Origin: Candidatus Saccharimonadota bacterium | Lineage (GTDB): Bacteria; Patescibacteriota; Saccharimonadia; Saccharimonadales; Saccharimonadaceae | DNA: 53,293 nt | Direction of reading: 5' to 3' | Assembly: GCA_017510985.1 (NCBI GenBank) | Contig: JAFWLR010000008.1 | Span: 1 to 53,293 of the forward strand | In this document: one piece after another, positions 23,112-29,859 of the stretch | How positions within the stretch are numbered: position 1 is the stretch's first letter | Layout: every line of letters starts with the position of its first letter | Program-made: the position numbers and the translations under genes | The notes under the pieces: generated by a model | Seen by the model: the letters and a program-made list of their open reading frames with translations, nothing else | Told to the model about the DNA's origin: nothing | Databases searched by the model: none

Positions 23112-24416
23112 ATGAAAAGAATGAAATTGTTTGCCGTATTGCCAGCATTGGCTTTGTTGGGTTCGACAAATGTGTTTGCTGCAAATCAATATGGTATTGA
23201 GTACACTGGTGGGGAAGCTTTAGGGGAAGATAATTTAACTGTGGATGCTGATTTAGTGAGTAGTCTTACACCGTTGATAGAGTTAGATGGTACTACTGTG
23301 ACGGCGTATGGAACATGGCAAGACGGTTATAGAAAGAGAACTGGTGGTGTGTGTCAAGAGACTAAATATTTTACCGTTTCTCCTGGACATGACGTGACTA
23401 CGACGAATGGAGTCAAAATATCAAACAGTAAATATACTTTTGATTTAACAATTACTGGTGTAGCGCTTGATGGAGTTGAGGATGGAGCTTTGGTGGCGAT
23501 AGCCCCGTATTCTGATAAGGGCTATATATCGGTGGGTGGATATGTTTATTCTGATGCGGTTTGCGAAACTGTAGTTGATAACGTGATTCGGTTAAATACG
23601 GCTCAGGATAATGGTAAAGCTTTTGTAGAGACGAATATTAAATTGTACAAGAACGGGAGTAGTGCTGTTTATAAAGTAAATAATTTGTATTTTGGTTTGA
23701 CAGAAATTGATGCGGCGCAATCTTATAAAGTTTTAAATACTGATAATTTGTTGGAGCAGAGTACAATGGTGGCAGAATCTGCTAGCGCCTTGCAGAGCCC
23801 TGATACGACGTTGAGAAATATGTTTGTGGCTGATGGGAATTATATTTATTCTCAATATGATGGAGGTGAACGAATTGAGTTGAATGATGATGCTTCGATT
23901 TATATTCCGCTAACAGATAACACGCAAGAGTCTGGGCTAAATATCGTGTTTGGTTTTGCTAATGCAGCGGCTAGCGGTATTGAATATTTTGCCAAACAAT
24001 TAAACGTAATGTATGTTTCAGACGATAATGGAGTGATTTCGGGGATTACAAGCGAAAAAGTAATTGCTGGGGAAAGCCCTTCTGGTTCGGTATCTACTCC
24101 TAATGAGGGATATGAATTAGCTTATTGGACGGCAGACAAGGATGTGACTCTAGCTGATGGTGCTACGATTCGGGCTGGTGAATTGATGACGATGGAGCAA
24201 ATTGAAACAGTGGTTGTGACTGAGGATTTGGTGTTTACAGCTCATCATGTGGCTAAAACTGAGCCAGCTCCATTTACACCGAATACTGGGATGTCAACAG
24301 GTGAAACGAACGCTGTGGCTGTGATTACTTCGGTATTCGGAGTTGCTTTGGGGGCTTTGGTAATAGGTCTTTTGTTGCCTAGACTGAAGAGGCAAAAGAT
24401 AGATTTCAAAAAATAA
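23112..24416 (+). CDS. Secreted, membrane-anchored surface protein
   Basis: A signal peptide (MKRMKLFAVLPALALLGSTN, then VFA) precedes a mature region of about 365 residues without a recognised domain. It is rich in Asp, Thr and Gly and looks all-beta. A stretch near the C-terminus (SVSTPNEGYELAYWTADKDV) recalls InlB-type beta repeats. The protein ends PFTPNTGMSTGE, then one membrane helix (VAVITSVFGVALGALVIGLL) and a basic tail. This is the same anchor style as the protein at 10650. It has its own promoter and is followed by rpsO. Probable envelope or adhesive protein. Confidence 0.8.
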   Translation: MKRMKLFAVLPALALLGSTNVFAANQYGIEYTGGEALGEDNLTVDADLVSSLTPLIELDGTTVTAYGTWQDGYRKRTGGVCQETKYFTVSPGHDVTTTNGVKISNSKYTFDLTITGVALDGVEDGALVAIAPYSDKGYISVGGYVYSDAVCETVVDNVIRLNTAQDNGKAFVETNIKLYKNGSSAVYKVNNLYFGLTEIDAAQSYKVLNTDNLLEQSTMVAESASALQSPDTTLRNMFVADGNYIYSQYDGGERIELNDDASIYIPLTDNTQESGLNIVFGFANAAASGIEYFAKQLNVMYVSDDNGVISGITSEKVIAGESPSGSVSTPNEGYELAYWTADKDVTLADGATIRAGELMTMEQIETVVVTEDLVFTAHHVAKTEPAPFTPNTGMSTGETNAVAVITSVFGVALGALVIGLLLPRLKRQKIDFKK

Positions 24417-24463
24417 GGCCTGGATTTGCTTTATTGGGGAAGGTGTGATATAATCGGTTTACT

Positions 24464-24730
24464 ATGATAACAAAAGAGAATAAAGACAAGGCTATTGCCA
24501 AGGTCCAGCGAAATAAAGCTGATGTTGGTTCTCCTGAAGTGCAAGTTTCGATTCTTACAGAGCGGATCAAAGAAGTGACCGAGCATGTGAAGAATAACAA
24601 ACATGACTTTATGGCCAAAAGAGGTTTAATCCAGATGGTGGGGAAGCGGAAAAAACTGCTGAAATATCTGGAAGAAATGGATTTTGAGCTATATAAGAAA
24701 ACCATTAGCAAGCTTGGACTTAGGAAATAG
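24464..24730 (+). CDS. rpsO: 30S ribosomal protein S15
   Basis: S15 binds the central domain of 16S rRNA. The 88-residue product has family motifs GSPEVQVSILTERI, HDFMAKRGLIQMVGKRKKLL and LEEMDFELYKKTISKLGLRK. TGATATAAT at 24446-24454 lies 9 bases before the ATG. The terminator at 24733-24761 follows at once, so unlike E. coli it is not co-transcribed with pnp, which lies 0.85 kb away beyond a minus-strand gene. Confidence 0.97.
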   Translation: MITKENKDKAIAKVQRNKADVGSPEVQVSILTERIKEVTEHVKNNKHDFMAKRGLIQMVGKRKKLLKYLEEMDFELYKKTISKLGLRK

Positions 24731-24732
24731 AG

Positions 24733-24761
24733 AAAAACCCGCCTAATTGGCGGGTTTTTTC
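24733..24761. terminator. Bidirectional terminator after rpsO
   Basis: AAACCCGCC pairs with GGCGGGTTT around TAATT, with an A run before and a T run after. It also serves the convergent gene that ends at 24743 on the minus strand. Confidence 0.9.
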
Positions 24762-25315
24762 TTGAGTTCGGGGTGTGCTGCGAGGTAAGCTTTGCTTTCC
24801 TCGCGCTTCTGCTCTTTGGTCTTTTTTACCTTCTTGAAAGAAGGCATCGTGAGGCCGCATTTTTCGACGAACTTTTTGATGCTTTGGTTGCATTCGTTGC
24901 AAACCACAGTTCTAGCCGGTCCGTCGTTGGTTTCTTTGATTTGTTCTATCTTACTGAGGTAGAGTTGTAGTCCCTCCTCATCTTGAAAGAATTTATCTAA
25001 GAGCTCGAGATATTGGCTGATGATGCCACCACTTCTGGTATCGCCTTTGAGAGCACGCTTAGCTACCTTCAAAAATTCGTCTTGAGGGCGCTCTCTGCTA
25101 TTGCTTGGCAATAGCGTACACGTGACTGAATCTCGGTCGCGATACACTATGATCGTGACGTGGATCTCTTTTTGATTATGCCTTATAGGGCGAAAGATCT
25201 CCACGATCGGATCGTCGGCCTCTGCGGATGAAGGGATATAGCCCTCGATAATGATGCGGGCGTTCCCCGTATCTTCATCAAACGTTACCGACATGATTCT
25301 GGGTGTTACGCACAT
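24743..25315 (-). CDS. Uncharacterised protein with C-terminal cysteine pair and basic tail
   Basis: The start is taken as ATG 25315 because AAAGGGGAGC lies just upstream on the minus strand. The 190-residue product opens MCVTPRIMSVTFDEDTGNAR in an alpha/beta-looking region. It has helices around FLKVAKRALKGDTRSGGI, then VVCNECNQSIKKFVEKCG, which could hold a metal. A Lys/Glu-rich tail follows. I do not recognise it. The promoter is TTGCAT and TATAAT (25372-25367) with a 17-base spacer, divergent from pnp. Codon use is more GC-balanced than in the neighbours, like the genes at 7732-10386. Confidence 0.7.
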   Translation of the reverse strand: MCVTPRIMSVTFDEDTGNARIIIEGYIPSSAEADDPIVEIFRPIRHNQKEIHVTIIVYRDRDSVTCTLLPSNSRERPQDEFLKVAKRALKGDTRSGGIISQYLELLDKFFQDEEGLQLYLSKIEQIKETNDGPARTVVCNECNQSIKKFVEKCGLTMPSFKKVKKTKEQKREESKAYLAAHPELKKKPAN

Positions 25316-25430
25316 TTTTTGCTCCCCTTTCTCTAAGGAACTATAGTTGGAAAACTTATCTTTACTATTATAGCATATTTTGCCAAAAAATGCAAGGTTT
25401 GGTATAATAAAAGTGTAAATAATTAACAAT

Positions 25431-25566
25431 TTGGGAAGACGGCAGATATGGGGTGAGGAGCTATCATAACCCCTCTTTCGGACATGCTCAAGGGCGCTCG
25501 CCCAAGCTTATAGTCCTCAAGAGGGGTTATAGATAGCTCCGAAATCCATATCTGGAGTTTTCCCAA
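25431..25566 (+). repeat. Palindromic element P1 forming a long hairpin in the pnp leader
   Basis: Arms 25431-25477 and 25519-25566 are complementary over most of their length, including GGAGCTAT, TAACCCCTCTT and CAGATATGG with their partners. The 37-base core at 25480-25516 (GGACATGCTCAAGG, then GCGCTCG, then CCCAAGCTTATAGTCC) matches the core of P2 at 29485-29522. The pnp -10 box TATAAT is at 25403-25408, so the hairpin would be in the pnp mRNA leader, 17 bases before the ATG. Confidence 0.8.
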
Positions 25567-25583
25567 GAAAGGAATACATTTTT

Positions 25584-27761
25584 ATGGAAATTATTAACCC
25601 AAGCGGTAAGAAAACTGTGCGACTTTCTACTAAGTGGCTGGGGCGAGAGTTGACGTTAGAGGTGAATAGAGTAGGATTTCGTTCGACTTCGTCGGTACTA
25701 GTGACCTACGGGGATACGGTAGTGTTAGGTTCGGTAGTAGTGGGAACTAAGCCGGTGGTACAGGATTTCTTCCCTTTGTCAATTAGTTATGAAGAAAAGT
25801 TTTATGCAGCAGGGAAAATTAGTGGGTCACGGTTTATTAAGCGAGAAGGTAAGCCGTCGGATGAGGCGGTGCTAGTAGGGCGGTTAATTGACCGGCCAAT
25901 TCGACCTCTGTTCCCTAAGGGGTATCGGCAAGAGGTGCAAGTAGTATGTACGGTACTTTCGATGGATCCGGCATTTCGGCCAGATTGTGTGGCAATGATT
26001 GCGGCTTCGTCAGCTCTAATGAATGCCGGGATACCGTTTGACGGACCAGTTGCGGGGATTAGGATTGGGCGAATCGGGGGTGAATTCAAGGGATTCTTAA
26101 GCCCGGAAGAGCGAGAAAAATCGCCGTTGGATTTAGTTGTAGCTTGTAAAGATGGCAAAGTGATGATGGTAGAGGCGGGGGCGAATGAGGTGCCAGAAGA
26201 AATGATTATTGAAGCGATGCACTGGGCGGTTTCGAAAGTGCAGCCAGTGTTGGATTTACAGAGAGAATTATCCAAACACGTGGACGCGCCGGAGCAGGAA
26301 TATGAGTTGGTTTTACCAGATGATGAAATAATGGAAGAGGTGGCTAAGTGGACAGAAGGAAAATTTGGCTCGAAAGTACGGGGAAATGTGATGGAAAGAG
26401 CACAGATTTTGGATGATCTGAAATATGCAATGCACGACGAATTTGCATTGCTTCATGGTGAGGGAAAAACAGATAATGAAAAAGTGGAATGGTACGATGA
26501 GAATTTGCGTGATGTATATGATCAAGCATTTGAGTTAGCGGTGCACAAAGAGGTGAGGAGGGGAATTTTGGAAGAAGGGGTGCGACCAGATGGGCGAAAA
26601 TTAGACGAAGTACGACCGCTTAGCTCTCAGGTAGGGATTTTGCCACGGGCACATGGTTCTTCCTTGTTTACTAGAGGGGTGACGCAGGCTATGAATATTG
26701 TGACTCTAGCGTCATTGTCTTATTCGCAAGAAGTAGATACAATGGAGGTAACGGAGGGTAGACGGCGATATATGCACCATTATAACGCACCACCTTATAC
26801 TGTAGGTGAACCAGGGCGGATTGGCTCTCCGGGGCGGCGTGAGATTGGGCACGGGTATTTGGCAGAGCGAGCTCTTACGCCGGTGTTGCCTTCAGAGGAA
26901 GAGTTCCCTTATGCGATTCGTTCAGTAACAGAGATTATGTCGCAAAATGGCTCTACTTCGATGGCAGCAACTTGTTCATCTTGTATGGCTTTACTCGATG
27001 CTGGAGTGCCTCTGAAACGGCCGGTATCAGGGGTGGCAATGGGGCTAATGGTAGATGTAGAAAAAGGCGCAGAGATTACGGCGGATGATATTGATAAGGC
27101 CTATGTATTAACGGATTTGATGGATGCAGAGGATTTTGCCGGGGATATGGACTTTAAAGTGACAGGTACCTCGGAAGGGATTACGGCTCTACAAATGGAT
27201 ATGAAGGTGCATGGGTTACCGGTAGAGATTATGGAGAAGGCTTTGAAGCAGTCACACGCGGGACGGATGTTTATTTTGGAACATATTAAAGAGGTGATTA
27301 GTGAACCAGCAGAGGTGAGTGAGTATGCACCGCGGATTGAGAAGATACAAATAAAGCCAGAGAAGATTGGTTCGGTGATTGGTAAAGGTGGGGAAACAAT
27401 TAACAAAATTACTTCGGAAACTGGTACAGAGGTGAATATCGAAGAGTCTGGTTTAGTGACGGTAGCGGGGTCTAATGCAGAGAGTATTCAGAAGGCTTTA
27501 GATTGGATTCATGCCTTAACTGATGAGCCAGAGGTGGGGCGAATTTATACTGGCAAGGTAATGTCAATCAAAGATTTTGGGGCGTTTGTGAATATTTTGC
27601 CAGGGGTGGACGGAATGTTGCATATTTCGCAAATTACTGATAAGCGGCTGAAGAAGGTGACTGATGCGTTGAATGTGGGGGATGAGGTGAAGGTGAAATT
27701 GACGGCAATTGACCAGAGGGGGAAGTTGAGTTTGTCAATGATTGGGGTGGAACAAGGATAA
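25584..27761 (+). CDS. pnp: Polyribonucleotide nucleotidyltransferase (PNPase)
   Basis: PNPase degrades RNA from the 3' end by phosphorolysis. It contains two RNase PH-like domains (about 10-230 and 315-560), with FFPLSISYEEKFYAAGKISG in the first and EVTEGRRRYMHHYNAPPYTV in the second. A KH domain follows (IGSVIGKGGETINKI, about 597), then a final S1 domain (TGKVMSIKDFGAFVNILPGV, about 655). Length (725) is full. AAGAAAGGA precedes the ATG. The long hairpin in its leader fits the known pattern of pnp autocontrol by RNA processing in E. coli, though here it belongs to a repeat family. Confidence 0.97.
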   Translation: MEIINPSGKKTVRLSTKWLGRELTLEVNRVGFRSTSSVLVTYGDTVVLGSVVVGTKPVVQDFFPLSISYEEKFYAAGKISGSRFIKREGKPSDEAVLVGRLIDRPIRPLFPKGYRQEVQVVCTVLSMDPAFRPDCVAMIAASSALMNAGIPFDGPVAGIRIGRIGGEFKGFLSPEEREKSPLDLVVACKDGKVMMVEAGANEVPEEMIIEAMHWAVSKVQPVLDLQRELSKHVDAPEQEYELVLPDDEIMEEVAKWTEGKFGSKVRGNVMERAQILDDLKYAMHDEFALLHGEGKTDNEKVEWYDENLRDVYDQAFELAVHKEVRRGILEEGVRPDGRKLDEVRPLSSQVGILPRAHGSSLFTRGVTQAMNIVTLASLSYSQEVDTMEVTEGRRRYMHHYNAPPYTVGEPGRIGSPGRREIGHGYLAERALTPVLPSEEEFPYAIRSVTEIMSQNGSTSMAATCSSCMALLDAGVPLKRPVSGVAMGLMVDVEKGAEITADDIDKAYVLTDLMDAEDFAGDMDFKVTGTSEGITALQMDMKVHGLPVEIMEKALKQSHAGRMFILEHIKEVISEPAEVSEYAPRIEKIQIKPEKIGSVIGKGGETINKITSETGTEVNIEESGLVTVAGSNAESIQKALDWIHALTDEPEVGRIYTGKVMSIKDFGAFVNILPGVDGMLHISQITDKRLKKVTDALNVGDEVKVKLTAIDQRGKLSLSMIGVEQG

Positions 27762-27799
27762 TTTCAAAACCGTAATTTTCGTGAGTTGCTTTACGATTC

Positions 27800-28041
27800 G
27801 CAACTTCAACCACTAATTTTTCAGAACTAGACTTAAGCCTTGTTGTAATTTGTACAAGATTAGGCAGGCGGGTGCGTCTTATGCCGTACTACCTACGGTG
27901 CTACTGACTTCACATTGCACACCAGCGATACCCTTTAAATGTATTCCAGAAGTACTCAAGGACGCACCCCGCACTGTAATATTGTACAAATCACAACGGC
28001 TTAAATCCGGAAATGTTCTGAAAAATTAGGATTGGAGTTGC
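27800..28041. repeat. 242-base palindromic element P5 downstream of pnp
   Basis: Nested arms pair from outside inward: GCAACTTCAACCACTAATTT (27800) with its near-complement ending at 28041, CTAATTTTTCAGAAC (27813-27827) with 28015-28029, and TTAAGCC/GGCTTAA. TTGTACAA matches at both sides, and GCGGGTGCGTC with GACGCACCCCGC. The 80-base centre has no ORF and includes GTACTCAAGGA, similar to CTCAAGG in the P1/P2 core. It fills the 328-base gap between pnp and the convergent surface gene. It could terminate pnp or be a MITE-like element. Confidence 0.75.
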
Positions 28042-28089
28042 TTATTCAGTCTAAATCTCATTTATGCTCTGGAAAGAAATGGTTTTGAG

Positions 28090-29574
28090 CTAGTTGTTGG
28101 CGATGCAGCGGGCTGAAAGTCCGACACTACGAGCTATGCCGTTATATGGATAGACATCGTTTGGCCCGAAGCTGATGACGGGTGCAAACACGAGGCTGTT
28201 ATCGAGCCTCGTGGAGGTCCAGAAAAGGCCGTTTGCGCCTAGATTAGCTTGGCTGTTGTTGGGGTAGTTTCCGGAAAGGGGAGTAGAAAGTGCGACCCTA
28301 AAATCATCGGCACTACCGGAATAGGCATTATAAAGAATTCCGTATTCATTACCGTTATAGCCACCGGTAGGCATGCGCCAATTAGCCGGGCAAATATTGT
28401 ATTGGGCGTTTCCTGTACTGCTTTCGGAATTATAACAATAGGTTCCAGCGCTAGCAGCACAAAAATTATAATAAACACCTATTTTCCCGGAGCCAGTACC
28501 ATAGCTAGTAGTCGTATCATTTTTGTAGGCAGCATTAATCTTGGCTTCAACGTAAGTAGCAACTCCACTAGTTACCCCTTTTGGCAACGTCCAAGCCTCT
28601 GCAATATTAGTGTCTTGTGGAGTGAGATTTATAGAATTATCATTACTACCTAACCTTAAATTATCCTTCATCCAACATCTCTCATCAGCTAGTCTACCTA
28701 TCATATAGATTTCATTGTCTCTAGTATCTATGACATAAATATCAGAGTCTTGTTCTACGGCATTACAGATAGCAGGAGTCATGTCTTGGATTTTATAGTA
28801 ACCATTTAACATTTCTATATGGTTATTAGGATCTGCTGCAGCATTCTCAAAGGCTTGGTAGATAGTAACTGGTACTGCTTTGCCTACAACGGTAAAGTTA
28901 ACTGTATTAGTATACTCCCCAGCTGCTTGGGTATTAGAGGCTTTAGCTCCTATTTTAAACTTAATAGTATTAGTACCAATAGCCGTAGTATCTACTAGCT
29001 TAATACCAGTACCAGAATATAAGGGTAGACCATTATAACCACTAGCTGTACTGCCAGTATTACCACTAATCCAATTAGCACCAGCATCTACTGAATAAGA
29101 ATAGCCCCAATAGTTATCATCAAAGTTAGATAGATTAGCTTTATTAGTATTTAGATTAGTGAACTTATTAGTATTATCATTACTATTACCATCTAGTTTT
29201 AAGTCTGTAGAAGCTACGCTACTAGTACCTACTGTACTACTAAGGACATAACCAGTACTATTATTACTTAGAACTGTGACATTAATTACATTACTATCAC
29301 TACTACTACCTGGTGCTAATTCATCTATAATTAAGTCACCAGAAACAGAAACGCTAATGGAGGGATTGATGGTGAAGTTAACTCCGGCAGAGCTGCTGTA
29401 TTCTAGGGCATTGACATTGTTGCAACTGATAATACTAATTAAACCTAATGTGTATGCGATAGGTAATTTAAATAATACTTTTTGGGACACACTCAAGGCC
29501 GTTCGGCCAAGCTTACGGTTCCAAAAAGTATTATTTAAATTACTTGGTCTGCAGTTTATTGTTTTTGCCTTCAT
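28090..29574 (-). CDS. Secreted FISUMP-domain surface protein
   Basis: The ATG at 29574 opens an abnormal N-terminus. MKAKTI matches the paralogue at 1-417, but about 29 extra residues (NCRPSNLNNTFWNRKLGR, then TALSVSQKVLFKLP) from palindrome P2 precede the hydrophobic signal helix IAYTLGLISIIS. The mature N-terminal domain (LEYSSSAGVNFTINPSIS onward) is Ser/Thr/Asn-rich. Residues of about 260-494 are a FISUMP-type domain: DNEIYMIGRLADERCWMKDN, YNICPANWRMPTGG and GLFWTSTR, ending SVGLSARC. FISUMP proteins are surface proteins of unclear activity. The leader at 29614-29770 precedes it. Whether export tolerates the insertion is unknown. Confidence 0.85.
   Translation of the reverse strand: MKAKTINCRPSNLNNTFWNRKLGRTALSVSQKVLFKLPIAYTLGLISIISCNNVNALEYSSSAGVNFTINPSISVSVSGDLIIDELAPGSSSDSNVINVTVLSNNSTGYVLSSTVGTSSVASTDLKLDGNSNDNTNKFTNLNTNKANLSNFDDNYWGYSYSVDAGANWISGNTGSTASGYNGLPLYSGTGIKLVDTTAIGTNTIKFKIGAKASNTQAAGEYTNTVNFTVVGKAVPVTIYQAFENAAADPNNHIEMLNGYYKIQDMTPAICNAVEQDSDIYVIDTRDNEIYMIGRLADERCWMKDNLRLGSNDNSINLTPQDTNIAEAWTLPKGVTSGVATYVEAKINAAYKNDTTTSYGTGSGKIGVYYNFCAASAGTYCYNSESSTGNAQYNICPANWRMPTGGYNGNEYGILYNAYSGSADDFRVALSTPLSGNYPNNSQANLGANGLFWTSTRLDNSLVFAPVISFGPNDVYPYNGIARSVGLSARCIANN
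29462..29544. repeat. Palindromic element P2 inserted in a signal-peptide coding region
   Basis: Arms 29462-29485 and 29521-29544 are complementary at 23 of 24 positions. The core 29485-29522 matches P1: GGACACACTCAAGG, then CCGTTCG, then GCCAAGCTTACGGTTCC. The central stem is GGCC/GGCC here and GGGC/GCCC in P1, a pairing-preserving change. The insertion is in frame with the surface protein. Confidence 0.85.
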
Positions 29575-29613
29575 GTTTGCCTCACTTTGCCTTTAATTAC
29601 CTTTATTTTCCCA

Positions 29614-29770
29614 GCGGTGCCATTTTGTCATGAAAGGCGTACACTAAAAATGGCACCGCAAGGGGTGTAACTATCCGACAATCGCGCCGAGTGGCTCGAT
29701 GACAGACACCTTGCGATGCCATTATAGCCATCGAGTATTTACTCAGCGTTTATAATTATCGAATAGTTAC
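29614..29770 (-). promoter_or_regulatory. Structured leader L2 with crossed inverted repeats
   Basis: The A strand 29649-29668 pairs with A' 29706-29723 (AATGGCACCGCAA region). B 29667-29678 pairs with B' 29759-29770 (11 of 12, the odd one a possible G-U). C 29614-29626 pairs perfectly with 29647-29659. CTCGATG (29695-29701) and CATCGAG (29729-29735) extend the B helix. The order and the competing C pairing match L1, but stem sequences differ (GGTGCCATT for GGTGCCGATT). It ends about 40 bases before the ATG at 29574. Confidence 0.7.
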
Positions 29771-29859
29771 ATTACTATCATAACATAGTTTTTGTGATTT
29801 TGCGGTTGTTTTTGGTTTTTGTGCAACAGTTTTGAAATATTTGTGGTGTTGTAGGGTGG

